In this document: positions 24,216 through 33,937 of the stretch, piece after piece
How positions within the stretch are numbered: the first letter of the stretch is position 1
How the letters are laid out: the number at the start of each line of letters is the position of its first letter
From: Tachypleus tridentatus
Lineage: Eukaryota; Arthropoda; Merostomata; Xiphosura; Limulidae
Reading direction: 5' to 3'
Length of the DNA stretch: 64,000 bases
Assembly (NCBI RefSeq): GCF_004210375.1
Contig: NC_134825.1
Coordinates: 66,579,558 to 66,643,557, forward strand
Notes under the pieces: model-generated
Databases searched by the model: none
The model's input: the letters and a program-made list of their open reading frames with translations, nothing else
Told to the model about the DNA's origin: nothing
Translations under genes and position numbers: made by a program

Positions 24216-25464
24216 CGTGAAAAGGTAACTCACCAAGTTTAAGTATATACACAAGATATGTACATCAGCTGTATTAAAGTGTATCCAGAAAACTGTGTGT
24301 GTGAATCAAGAGACGAAAGGTAAAGGTTTCTCAAAATGTGAAGAATTGACATACAATATAGTTACAGCAAGACTGCAGTAGTGCTTGATCAAACTTGATA
24401 TAGAATGCATAAAACATCCAAGAGTATCAGAAACACTTTGAAATGTATACTGAGATTGGTGGAAAGTGCTGTAGGAATGTGCTTATTGTACGCTTTGTGT
24501 CATTGTGAAAAAGTGCTGGATATAATCTTTGCAACAAGTTCATTGACCTCACTGAATCCATTGTGGCCACATATAGAACTAGTCTGTGAGGTCTACATAA
24601 CGAGCTCTTTTGATAATTTGAAAAGTCTGGGATAAGCAAGTTGTATACAATGCTGACTAATTAATATTATCGTCTTTTTTATAATCTAAAGTTTTCCAGT
24701 ATCGGAATGTTCACTTTGGCTGTGATATTTTGCAGAGTAAGTGCTTAAAGCACTTCAGCCAGATTTTAAATAAGGATCAAGTAGCGCCAGAAACCAATAA
24801 ATATTTCTTCCTTTATTATGGTGTGTTAACTAAGAATAAGTGTGGTGGAAGTTGTATATGTGGATTGTATTCTTCGTGCTTAATGTGGGATCTAATTCTA
24901 AACGTATAAATACTAAGAATATCTCTGGACCTTAAACTGATACGTTTCAGACACCAAGATTAATTTTTGTAGTTATTAAACGAATCTATTATTAGAGGAA
25001 TATACTGCTGTAAGTATCATTTTTAGTTCCAAAATAACACCATTAACATCTTTAAAATGTTCGTCTAGATCTAAGAAATGATTTAGAACCAAAAAACAAC
25101 AAAAACTCTCGATGGTGATGCATTTTACAAGACACCTTTCAACTACAGTTGAAAATATGTTTCGCAAAACAGCAGGAGATTTTTAGATCAACAAGGATTG
25201 TAATATAAGCCTGCCATTTGAGTGAGGTGACCATTAAAACTCTCCGTCTGATTACATGTGTGGAGATATTGTATGCAAATATATAATAAAGAGTCGGCAT
25301 CAATGTTGTATCAGTTACTGCTAAGTACCAAAATTGTACCCACCAAGAATTTTTAATGTCTCGAATTCCTTCCGCATAAATGGTATACACACTTGATCTC
25401 ACCTGTAGTACTTAGGTCAGTGAAATTGTTGTCAAAGCCGATTACGTTTTTTTTTTCCTAACAG
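24216..25464. other. No gene recognised
   Basis: Two overlapping open frames near 24,405-24,639 on opposite strands show no protein-like pattern. This stretch may contain 5' exons or the promoter of the shortened family gene that follows, but none can be shown. Confidence 0.4.
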
Positions 25465-25651
25465 ATATTGAACTGTTGCCTTCCAATAGAAACATCTCCT
25501 ACCGTAAGTGAAAAGTACTCTGTGACAACATCTGCTAAAATGTGTGAAGCCTACAAAGCATATTTCAACATGCCTGTCGGGGATCAAGACAAACCCTGGA
25601 CACCTCATTTTACCTGCGAACACTGCAAAAAAAAAAAAAAAACTCTAGAAG
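25465..25651 (+). CDS. Shortened uncharacterised arthropod family protein, exon 1 (shown)
   Basis: A pyrimidine-rich acceptor (tttttttttcctaacag) ends at 25,464. The frame then reads ILNCCLPIETSPTVSEKYSV, 'KMCEAYKAYFNMPVGDQDKP', 'WTPHFTCEHCKK' and runs to a donor at 25,652 (gaag|gtaagacgg). The KMCEAY...FTCEHCKK block is a family signature that I recall from many multicopy, uncharacterised proteins of arthropods and other invertebrates. The CxxC-type cysteines (TCEHC) suggest a small metal site. No function is established. A 16-adenine run encodes five lysines where the remembered family has two, an in-frame expansion. A true start codon is not visible in this exon: the first in-frame ATG is that of KMCEAY, so an upstream exon is likely. 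Confidence 0.65.
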
Positions 25652-25869
25652 GTAAGACGGACAATTTTTGCTTGCTTGAATAGTAAGATTTTATATTATA
25701 CAAAATTTAGACCTGTTAAAATTTGAATATCTTTTAATTTATTTTTTAATTTCCAGTAGTATAGAAAAAGTATCACATATAGAATATTTTTCATGAACCT
25801 CTTACACATTAGTTGTGGATGAAATAAATTTATTCTTTATAATAATAATTTTATTTTGCTCTTTTGCAG

Positions 25870-26314
25870 GATGGTACAGAGGGGAAAAGAGAAACATGAA
25901 GTTCGCTATTTCAAGAATTTGGCGTGAGCCCACTGACCACTCAAGCAACTGCTACTTTCGCATGATAAACCCTTCCAAACGTTGGGCTGGCAAGAATACA
26001 TCTGCTAACATGTATCTAGACCTTCCTTCATCCATTGCCCCAGTGCCTCACTGCCCTGAGCTCCGTGTACCCACTCCGTCAGAGAGAAAGCAGCCATACT
26101 CAGAAGAGAGCAACAAATCAGAAGAGGAAGTAGACGTTGAAGATCCAGATTACAATTTCAGAGGTGCAATTGGTGAGAGAAACTCATACTACCCCAACCA
26201 AAAAGACCTCAATGGCTTGATCAGAGATCTTAGTCTAACAAAGTCGAATGCCGAGACTATATCTGGCGTGCTGATACGTGAAAGTGATTTACATTACAGT
26301 CGCAAATCTCGATA
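25870..26314 (+). CDS. Shortened uncharacterised arthropod family protein, exon 2 with internal deletion
   Basis: The acceptor (ctcttttgcag) at 25,869 joins exon 1 in frame to give TLEG-WYRGEKRNMKFAISR. The frame continues through 'HSSNCYFRMINPSKRWAGKN', 'PSSIAPVPHCPELRVPTPSE', an acidic segment (EESNKSEEEVDVEDPDYNF) and 'NQKDLNGLIRDLSLTKSNAE'. It then jumps directly to 'SGVLIRESDLHYSRKSR' and stops. In the family as I recall it, several hundred residues (the large globular part) separate the last two pieces, and a few more residues follow the final SR. The copy thus keeps the N-terminal part fused to the extreme C-terminus. The frame is intact across the junction. Expression is unknown: it may be a young pseudogene or a short protein. 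Confidence 0.65.
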
Positions 26315-26758
26315 AACTACTCATTTGTAAACATTTTTGTATAACTTCACTATAAATACATGCAAATCTTCATACATATGTTGTTTTATTCAGACCTTGT
26401 GTAAATGAAAATGTGCATATTTGCCCGTTTTTACATAGAAAATAGGTTAATTTCTAAATTTCGTTATTCAGGTCACAAGAGAAAAGTTTGAAGGGATTAA
26501 TGACAATTTTTTATACTTTTACAACATAAGCAATTAAGAAATAACAAATACTATCCAAGAACAAAATTTGTGTTACATGTGTAATAAGCAACTACTGTCA
26601 TAACTACTAAGGTTGTAATATCAAAACACTTACACAAGAACCGAATTTTATTATGTCATTGTTTTTCAAACAATAGAATTAAAGTTCACATTGAACAGTT
26701 TGCCTAATACTCTGTAATCAAAATAGTTGAAATACTCATTCAAAAGGATATATATATA

Positions 26759-26792
26759 CAGGGTGTCCCAAAATAACGTTTACACTCTTTGA
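26759..26792 (+). repeat. Left terminal inverted repeat of the DD41D element
   Basis: 34 bp, identical over its whole length to the reverse complement of 28,057-28,090. Sequence similarity stops immediately inside. Confidence 0.95.
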
Positions 26793-26939
26793 TTTTAACA
26801 ATGAAACAAGATACATATGATAGCCAAAGGATTTATTTAAAGATTTAATACTGAAATCAAGAGAAAAAATAACAAATAAAATTCTTCCCAAGGAAAACTC
26901 TCCTTGGTTGAAATTGTACAATGTCACAATTTACTTGCT

Positions 26940-28013
26940 TCACTTCAAGTGTTCAAACTGAAATCCATTCTGCTCCAGACACATCTCATAACGGGAAGAA
27001 ATGGAAGTGCACACATCAAACAGCATCTCAACTGATATTAAAGCACATTGTTCTTCAATTGCAACTCTCAGTTCGTCAATTGTTGCCCTTTTGTGCTGTA
27101 AACTTTGTCTTTCAGAAACCCCCACAAAAAGAAATCCATGGGTGTCAAAGCTGGTGATCTAACAGGAAATTCTACACTTCCTCTTCGTCCAATCCATCTG
27201 TCTGGCATAGATGCATCCAGATAAGCTCTCACGTCGCGATGGAAGTGGGGAGGAGCGCCATCCTGCTGGAAGAAACACTCTTCTTCTCCAAATTGTTCTT
27301 GGATGCGTGGCATGGCAAACTCTTGTAGCATGTTGAGATAATTCAATCCTGTTACGGTGTCTTGGAAAAGAATGGCCCGATGAGTCCCTAGCGGACAGAC
27401 CACACAACACAGTCACTCCAGGCAAATTCAAGTGATGTTCCTCTGTAACATGTGGATTTTCTGTTGCCCAGTAGGTGCAGTTGTGTCGATTTATTGAGCC
27501 ATTCAGCTTAAACGTTGCTTCGTCACTCCAAACAATTTTGAGTAGAAATTCATCATCGCCTGCACATCTAGCAAGATACCATTCACAGAACTCAACCCTT
27601 TAATCAGGGTCATCTTCATTCAGAGCGTGAACAAGCGATGGGATGAAACTTTTGAATTGGGAACGCTTCAAAATGCGATGAACGCTGGATTTAGGAATAC
27701 CTGTTTCACGAGACAGTAGGCGCACTGATTTTCTTGGAGAATTCAGATCATTATCAATGACCTCTTGCTCTCTTGTTGGGCTTGTTGATGATCTTTTTCG
27801 ACCGGAGCGACTCTTTCTCATATGGTGGAGAGTTCCGTGTTCATCAAACTTGGCGATGATGCGTGAAATGCTGGGGCGAGATGGCGCATCCATATGGAAC
27901 TTTCTAGTAAAACGTCTTTGCACTTCAGCTTTGTTTTCGACTTTCCAAAAAGTTTTGAAAATGAATATTTTGTGCTCGATTGTAAGCTGATTATCCGCCA
28001 TCCTTGGACACAA
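26940..28013 (-). pseudogene. DD41D transposase, one nonsense codon and at least three frameshifts
   Basis: The first methionine is at 28,013; MADNQL at 28,001 is an equally good start. An N-terminal paired-like helix-turn-helix region follows ([38 protein letters not shown]). The frame reaches EDDPD and meets TAA at 27,600; the same frame continues beyond it with [12 protein letters not shown]. Frame changes follow near 27,380-27,400 (two, around SAR.. and ..FFQDT) and near 27,070-27,120 (between KDKVYSTK and RATIDELR). The C-terminus ends EQNGFQFEHLK. The catalytic triad is visible across the pieces, but no single protein can be made, so this copy is non-autonomous. Confidence 0.9.
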
Positions 28014-28056
28014 GTCAAATCTGAAACAAAAGAAACGGTTTATTAGCTACACACAG

Positions 28057-28090
28057 TCAAAGAGTGTAAACGTTATTTTGGGACACCCTG
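28057..28090 (-). repeat. Right terminal inverted repeat of the DD41D element
   Basis: 34 bp ending 'ttttgggacaccctg', followed by TA and a short (TA)n run. It is the perfect partner of the left end. Confidence 0.95.
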
Positions 28091-29022
28091 TATATATATG
28101 ATCATATATTTTACAAAACACGTTATCATGGTGATATTTTAACAATACACCAAAGAACTTCTGAAAAAAAAAACATTCAAGACTATGTAAATGTGAGGGA
28201 AGAATAAAAACCAAAATCGACAACAGGAGCCAAACATTAGTAAACACTTCTATACATTATCAGTATATACAGGTTGATATATTTTATTGTACGAGTGAAT
28301 ATTAGTTTTTGGTTCGTGTGTTTTTCAGTCAGCTTTATTAAGAAACATTTTATGCGTTTTTCTAGCGTTGTAAGTTCATGGACTTATTGCTGTTCCTCTG
28401 GAGGACTAAATATTATTTGGTTAGTTTTTATGTTTATTTAGGATCAAAAACAATTTTCAATGAATAACTGTAACATTTTTTTTTCCAATTCAGGTTGTTC
28501 AACTCACCTCAAATGTAAATTTTAGTCAATCAGTTAATTTCAAAATACGGAAATAATAAATTTACTGTATGCTAAACATAAACTGAATTGTATGCTGTTA
28601 ATTTGAATTTTTATTTTTTATCAGTTCTCTCATTTTTGTAAAGTTATCTTTATAAAGCAGTTCAAAAATGTCTTTAAAATACTTTTTTTCTATCAGGAAC
28701 AAAAACCTTTATCCTTAGCTCTGTTAAAAATACAACATCCTTTAAATTATCTTATGTGGGTTTGGAAACAAAACGTCAGGTAGCAATAAAAATTGGTTTT
28801 GTTCAATAAACAACGATATTAATAAAATTGAAATATTTATTTTTTTACTTTTCTCCTTGCTCAATCATACATCTATAATTTGATTATATAGATAGCAATT
28901 TTCAGAATGAATTGTTAATTTAGAGTTTCTGATTTTTGTTATCATAGTCTTTTAAAACAGTAGAGAAGGAAACAATAGAAACACATGCTTCTGACGATCC
29001 ATTTCTGATCGTAACGCTGGCT
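28091..29022. other. Gene-free AT-rich stretch with a SINE remnant
   Basis: Only a decayed second-family SINE fragment (about 28,352-28,412, - strand: 'gtcctccagaggaacagcaa', 'acttacaacgctagaaa') is recognisable. The rest shows nothing. Confidence 0.5.
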
Positions 29023-31592
29023 TCACATATGCACATTACCCATTACCCTGTTACAGTTGTGACATTTAACTAAATGTGAATGTTTGATTAATAGAAGCAA
29101 GTTTCGTAGCAATCTGGCGACCCGTCGATTACATACAAATGCAAATAAAATAAAAAGTCCTTGAAGGCAGTTAAATCCAAGAAAAAGATACACCAGGATT
29201 TTCCGTAGGAGACGAAACCAAAAATCCAAGTGAATCCCATTACTGTTGCCATTCTGGTATAAAGAATGACGTCACTTTTGCCATGCGCGTGTTTTAGATC
29301 AATTCTGATCTTTTTCTGAACAATCAACACAGACGATATAGTTGAAATATAAAAATAAAGATTGCAAATCATAATCACAGCGAGAGGTGCGGCAAAGAAA
29401 AGAAGAGATGCATTTCGATTAGTGATCCAGCATGTATCGTCTGCCCTATACTTTGAAGCTATTATTTCCCAGTTACACTTGTCAGCTGCAAAAGCAACTG
29501 CTACTATGACCATTGGTAAGCCGTAAGCATAAGTCATGTAACGAGGAAGGTACTTTATTTTGCTTCGAATAAATGGCAAGACCTTTTGTGACCAAAAGTC
29601 TGATAAAGATCAAAAGCCATGACATTCCAAAAAAAAGTAACCAATATCTCGTAGTGAAACATGATTCCTGCCATTGTACACGTGGCGCCAGATACCTCTT
29701 TTCTTTGTCCAACTAAAAAACTCACTTGCATTGTAAGCAATGAAATGGTTAAATTTAACGTGTTGCAACCTGAAAGATTTCGAAGTTTTGTAAATAGAAC
29801 ATAAGTAAGCAGTACAACAGTTAAGGCTACTATTGAAATACATGTGAGGACCAGGTTTACGTAAGCCTCTGTGCGATCAAAATTTAGGTAGTAGAAATGT
29901 TCTCTCCTGAGCAGAAACTTGAGTTTTTCTGAATCATAGCAAACCAAGACACTACCATTGTATGTTATTTCATACTGTGACAAATCTAGACAAGCTTTTA
30001 GCGTTGAATTACCATAATACACTAAAGTCTTGTTTGGTAAAATTTGGATCTCTTCTTTCTTTAGTTCCATTCTAGGACATGAAATATTCAAGGATTCTCG
30101 CTCACACACCACAACAACTCCACTCACGTTTATTGAACTTCCTAGATCTCTGTGTCCTTGGAATAGGATATTAGCAACAAATTCACCTTTTCCGTAAATG
30201 CTGCCGGTTCTGTTGATGTAAACAGATTTGACCCACGTATCGACAGCAGTAGAATTTTCATTTAAGATCAAGTTGAACTCCTGGTTCCAATATTCTAGTT
30301 GTTTTGAAACCTGATCCAGTGCCACACAAATCATTCATAGCTTCTATGTTTTCATGAATTTCAAAAACTTTACTAGTTTTGTTGTGAATGTCCAGGTAAA
30401 ATGTGTTTTGAGCCACAGACGAAGACATACTGGATACAATGCTGTCTACGGATGGTTCCGACTTTGTAAGATTTCCATAAGACTCGAATAGCTTGAATTT
30501 GACTTTGAACACCACAGAATTGGTAAAAATGCTGTATGAGAGAAAGTCTGCAATTTGTTTATTAGTTGTGATTTTGTACTCTACCTCTTTATGCGTATCA
30601 TTAGGCATTATAAATTTGTTTGCATCGTGATACGGATATCTTGAATACGATTTATAGTAATCTTATACACTGTAGCCAATGAGGTTCTGACTGTTTCATT
30701 GACATCAAATTTTCCATTTTTAACTAAGTCCAATGCATTAAAATAATCCATTCTAATGACAAGAAGTAACATAACAAAATTTGAATCAACGTCTGCTAAA
30801 ATTACATTACCTTCTGCTTCAGAGTTGTTCTCATCGATAATTTCATTCTTGTGAACATATTGGAAGTCAATCAATATTAACTCTGTACTGCAATATAATT
30901 TACGACAAATATTACTGAATGGATCCCACATTTGTCCAAGTTTACAACGTGCCATGTTTTTTCTCATTTCTTCCTCTCCCTCAGAAGAAAAGATAATTAT
31001 TTCCTTCCCGTCTAATCCAAAGTTAAGCAAAATTGAGAAAATTGCTGGAATGTCGTGTTGAACTACGTTTCTTGTTCCATACGATGGTGTTTCAGTTGAC
31101 CAGTGTTTGGAAATACTGTTTAGTGGTTCATTGAAGGACCATAACTTTGCAGGATCATGAATAATCCAACTAGGACAAGATAACATATCCAAATTTTCTC
31201 CATTACATAGTGCACAGTAGACGTTTTTATAAAGTGTTTTTGAGTATTTCGACTTGTTGGTCACATTAGCAACTCTGACCGCAACGATCAATACAAGAAC
31301 CCCAAGGAAAACACAATGGATTCATTGAATATTTCGACTTATTGGTCACATTAGCATTCTGGGACCTTTGCTTTGTTTGAACACGACTTTTGCTCGGAGA
31401 AAGTGCAGCTGGAGAAGTATGTTTGCTAGTCAGTCCTAGATAAGGGCTTTGAAGCACTAATGTAGCAGCTTGAGTTGCTGAATGGGTCATTTTCTTTGTT
31501 ATCCGTGTTGCTACTGCCATATACCGTGTTGTTCCAAACAGAAAAAAATCAATTATACATAGAAACAGAAAATACTTTTTAAAGAACCTCAT
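29023..31592 (-). pseudogene. Adhesion/Methuselah-like (family B2) seven-transmembrane receptor, frameshifted
   Basis: Intronless on the - strand. It begins with a hydrophobic signal (MRFFKKYFLFLCIIDFFLFG) and a Ser/Thr-rich stretch. A large extracellular region follows, with 'YKNVYCALCNG', 'CPSWI', several N-glycosylation sequons and paired cysteines. The seven membrane segments then appear in order: TM1 'LVLTCISIVALTVVLLTYVL'; TM2 with 'LRNLSGCNTLNLTISLL'; TM3 'FHYEILVTFFWNVMAFDLYQ'; TM4 'YGLPMVIVAVAFAA'; the 'CWI' loop; TM5 'ASLLFFAAPLAVIMICNLYF'; TM6 'MGFTWIFGF'; TM7 'GFNCLQGLFILFAFVCNRR'. TM2, TM6 and TM7 motifs are diagnostic of secretin/adhesion receptors. No GPS autocleavage motif is visible. 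Five frame changes (about 31,290; 30,605; 30,330; 29,590; 29,200) break it, with no other internal stop. It is a recent pseudogene, or the assembly has indel errors. Confidence 0.88.
31239..31361. repeat. Short direct duplication inside the receptor sequence
   Basis: The segment encoding 'ANVTNKSKYS' occurs twice on the - strand, at about 31,323-31,360 and 31,239-31,275, with an offset of 85 bp and two or three mismatches. An offset of 85 is not a multiple of three, so it changes frame. The 55 bp between the copies, in one frame, encodes a hydrophobic run (CVFLGVLVLIVAVRV). Confidence 0.8.
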
Positions 31593-32472
31593 TCCGAAAA
31601 ATAAGTAAATTTTACAAAATTAGTAACAATATTTCAGTAATATCTTCGTTGAAGAATAGTTTTCAAAGCATACTCTAATACTAGTAACCTCAATTCTCAT
31701 ATAATTCACACAAAATCTAATAACAATAGTTATTATAGGACTAATTCGTGATGCTTGAGAATCTAAGATGCTAAACCTAAACATCAGATGCTTACAGAAA
31801 GAGTTTCGGGATTATTTATTTCGTTCAGTTTGTTAGTTCATTATTAAAACTTCCACATGTTTCATGACACCATTGATTGTTGGTCATTTCGTTCACAATA
31901 TAATCACAAAAATTTTGATACTTCACCATTTTGACGTTATTTTCTTAAATTATCGTTTCACGGACTCTTTCCAAATATTTATTTTTCAACTTCAGTTTTA
32001 AGACACGAACGACTTGATCACTACAACACACTTGTCCCTAGGTAAAACTGGTTTTGTTCAGTTATTTCACAACCCGAATTTTGTCTTTTCACTTACAAAT
32101 TTTAGTATATACTAATTTTTCAATGCATTTGACGTTTTCGATCAGTAGTTTCCTCAATTAATAATCTAGTTATTAAACGAAAAAATAATAATATGCGCTT
32201 ACAAAACTGATTTCAAAGTTCATTTAATATACTTTTACAGAAACAACCTACGTGTTTTCTTATCACCTGATTCGAACTAGTTCTCACTAAACAGTTACTC
32301 AAGAGTATCACTGGATAAACTGCTTAGAAATTAGTTGTTGTTGCTGTTTTTTTTACTTCGGTTATCATAATTTCGTCATTGGTTAACAGATGGTCAATTT
32401 CCAACCTTTCCTGCAGGAAACTATAGAAAACTTTACAAGACAAGGGCACAAATTTTTTCTGATTACTTGATT
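31593..32472. other. Upstream flank of the receptor pseudogene, no gene seen
   Basis: AT-rich and without recognisable coding or repeat sequence. It would contain the promoter of the receptor if this was once a normal gene. Confidence 0.45.
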
Positions 32473-32823
32473 AAAGGTTAGTTCATTCATTCATTCACCA
32501 CTTGATTCCATCAAGGAACATAGGGCCGCAATCACTTGCGGATTCTTCAACAGGTATTTAAGTGAGCAGGTTGTTAGCCCACTGCATCGAGCCGTCCCTA
32601 ATTTAGTAGTGTAAGACTAGAAGGAAGGCAGCTAGTCATCACCACCCACCGCCAACTCTTGGGATACTCTTTTACCAACGAATAGTGGGATTGACCACCA
32701 TTATAACGCCCCCACGGCTGGGAGGGCGAACATGTTTGGCGCGACGCAGGCGCGAACCCGCGACCCTCGGATTACGAGTCGCACGCCTTAACGCGCTTGG
32801 CCATGCCGGGCCAAAGGTTAGTT
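32473..32823 (-). repeat. Young SINE with a different 3' tail and perfect 11-bp target duplication
   Basis: The element (32,484-32,812, - strand) is flanked by 'aaaggttagtt' at 32,473-32,483 and 32,813-32,823. The head is intact ('cccggcatggccaagcgcgt', 'tcgcgggttcgcgcctgcg'), as is the core ('gtcaatcccactattcgttg', 'gttggcggtgggtggtgatg'). After 'attagggacggc' the usual 'gcgcagatagccctcg' tail is absent. It is replaced by about 105 bp with 'ctaacaacctgctcactta', 'gtgattgcggccctatgttc' and a terminal (gaat)n repeat. It is the most GC-rich copy in the window, so probably young. Confidence 0.88.
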
Positions 32824-33050
32824 TCCCAAGGACAATTATGGTGTAAAATGCACCTGATTTTGAGATGTACTTTCTTACCAAATGTTGCTACAAATATTAT
32901 TGAATTTTATTTTGTATTGCAAGGATTAACCAACGACGCTGAAAACCAAGTTTCGATGTCCATGGTGGGCAGAGTGCAAGTAGCCCATTGTATAGTTTTG
33001 TATCCAACATAAATCAAGTACAATTTAAGAAAAAGACAAATGTATCGTAC
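32824..33050. other. Short unique stretch
   Basis: No supported gene. Open frames here are AT-driven. Confidence 0.4.
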
Positions 33051-33793
33051 ATGAATTTTTTATGGACTACTAAATAAATATATGTAGTTTCCATCTCAAA
33101 CATTAGCGTAGCGAAATTACACAATTGCTTATTTTCTCACTATTAGTCGCATAATTTCGTAAGAAATTCAGAGTTAAAATTTCTGTGTTTCACAAGTTAA
33201 TAAATAAGTTCAAATGCGCTTCACACATGCTACAATGATTATTATTTCAATTTTTTTATTTGTAATGTCATAGAATAAGAGATGTATTGGGCTAAATCAC
33301 TGATGTTGATACAATCCCTCTTTGTTTCTTTTTAACTTGACATTTGTATAGTTAACACTTTCATTACATTTGTTAGATATGCATACATGCAGGTATATAT
33401 ATATGTATGTATGTTTAGAAACGTTATTTACCTCACGGCCCGACATGGCCAGGTGGGTTAAGGCTCGTAATCTGAGGGTCGCGGGTTCGAATCTCCATTG
33501 CACCAAACATGCTCACCCTTTCAGTCGTGGGGGCATTATAAAGTGACAGTCAGTCCCACCATTCGTTGGTAAAATAGTAGCCCAAGGTTTGGTGGTGGGT
33601 GGATATGACTACCTGCCTTTCTTCTAGTCTTACACTGCTAAGTTAGGGACGGCTAACGCAGATAGCCCTCGTATATCTTTCTTACGAAATTATACGACTA
33701 ATAATGGGAAAATTGGCAATTGTGTAATTTTGCTACGCTAATGTTTAAGATGGAACTACATATATTTATTTAGTAGTCCATAAAAAAATTCAT
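33051..33793. repeat. Fold-back inverted repeat, arms about 113-116 bp, with SINE in the spacer
   Basis: Left arm 33,051-33,163 and right arm 33,678-33,793 are reverse complements at roughly nine bases in ten. Shared blocks are 'tatggactactaaataaata', 'catt agcgtagc' and 'attacacaattg', ending 'taatttcgtaagaaa'. The spacer holds a main-family SINE whose tail runs into the right arm at 'cttacgaaatt'. Immediately outside the right arm is a truncated SINE head in reverse orientation. Confidence 0.88.
33436..33690 (+). repeat. SINE, main family, complete, tail merging with an inverted-repeat arm
   Basis: Head 'cccgacatggccaggtgggt', 'gaatctccattgcacc', core 'gtcagtcccaccattcgttg', 'ggcggctaacgcagatagcc'-type tail, which changes after 'ctcgtatatcttt' into arm sequence. 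Confidence 0.9.
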
Positions 33794-33937
33794 TAAACCA
33801 CTTGGCCATGCTGGGCAGCCAATATTGTACACACCCAGCTTGGAATGGTTCAAGTGTTTGTACCTACCACGGGCATTGAAACCAAGTTCTTAGTGCCATT
33901 AGTCTTTAAATTTACCGCTTAGTCACTGGAAGGCCAT
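33794..33937 (-). repeat. SINE head fragment followed by second-family SINE
   Basis: 33,794-33,818 on the - strand is 'gcccagcatggccaagtgg', only the first 20-25 bp of a main-family head. 33,848-33,937 on the - strand reads 'ggccttccagtgactaagcg', 'gtaaatttaaagactaatgg', 'cttggtttcaatgcccgtgg', a decayed second-family SINE. Confidence 0.7.

Larger units (their letters stand above)
26759..28090 (-). mobile_element. Complete Tc1/mariner element, DD41D (rosa/VISITOR-like)
   Basis: 1,332 bp bounded by perfect 34-bp terminal inverted repeats, 26,759-26,792 and 28,057-28,090, beginning 'cagggtgtcccaaaataacg'. TA dinucleotides flank both ends (26,757-26,758 and 28,091-28,092), as expected for TA target duplication, though the surrounding DNA is itself (TA)n. 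The transposase is read on the - strand. Its motifs are '[11 protein letters not shown]' (first D), '[11 protein letters not shown]' (second D) and 'ALTPMDFFLWGF' (third D), with 41 residues between the second and third. That spacing places it with DD41D elements rather than the DD34D mariners. Confidence 0.93.

Noticed and set aside
24405-24639. Opposed 76- and 70-codon frames
   Set aside because: No family resemblance; mirror frames of this kind are common by chance.
28091-28100. TA flanks taken as proof of target duplication
   Set aside because: The element sits in a (TA)n run on both sides, so the TA duplication cannot be distinguished from the pre-existing repeat.
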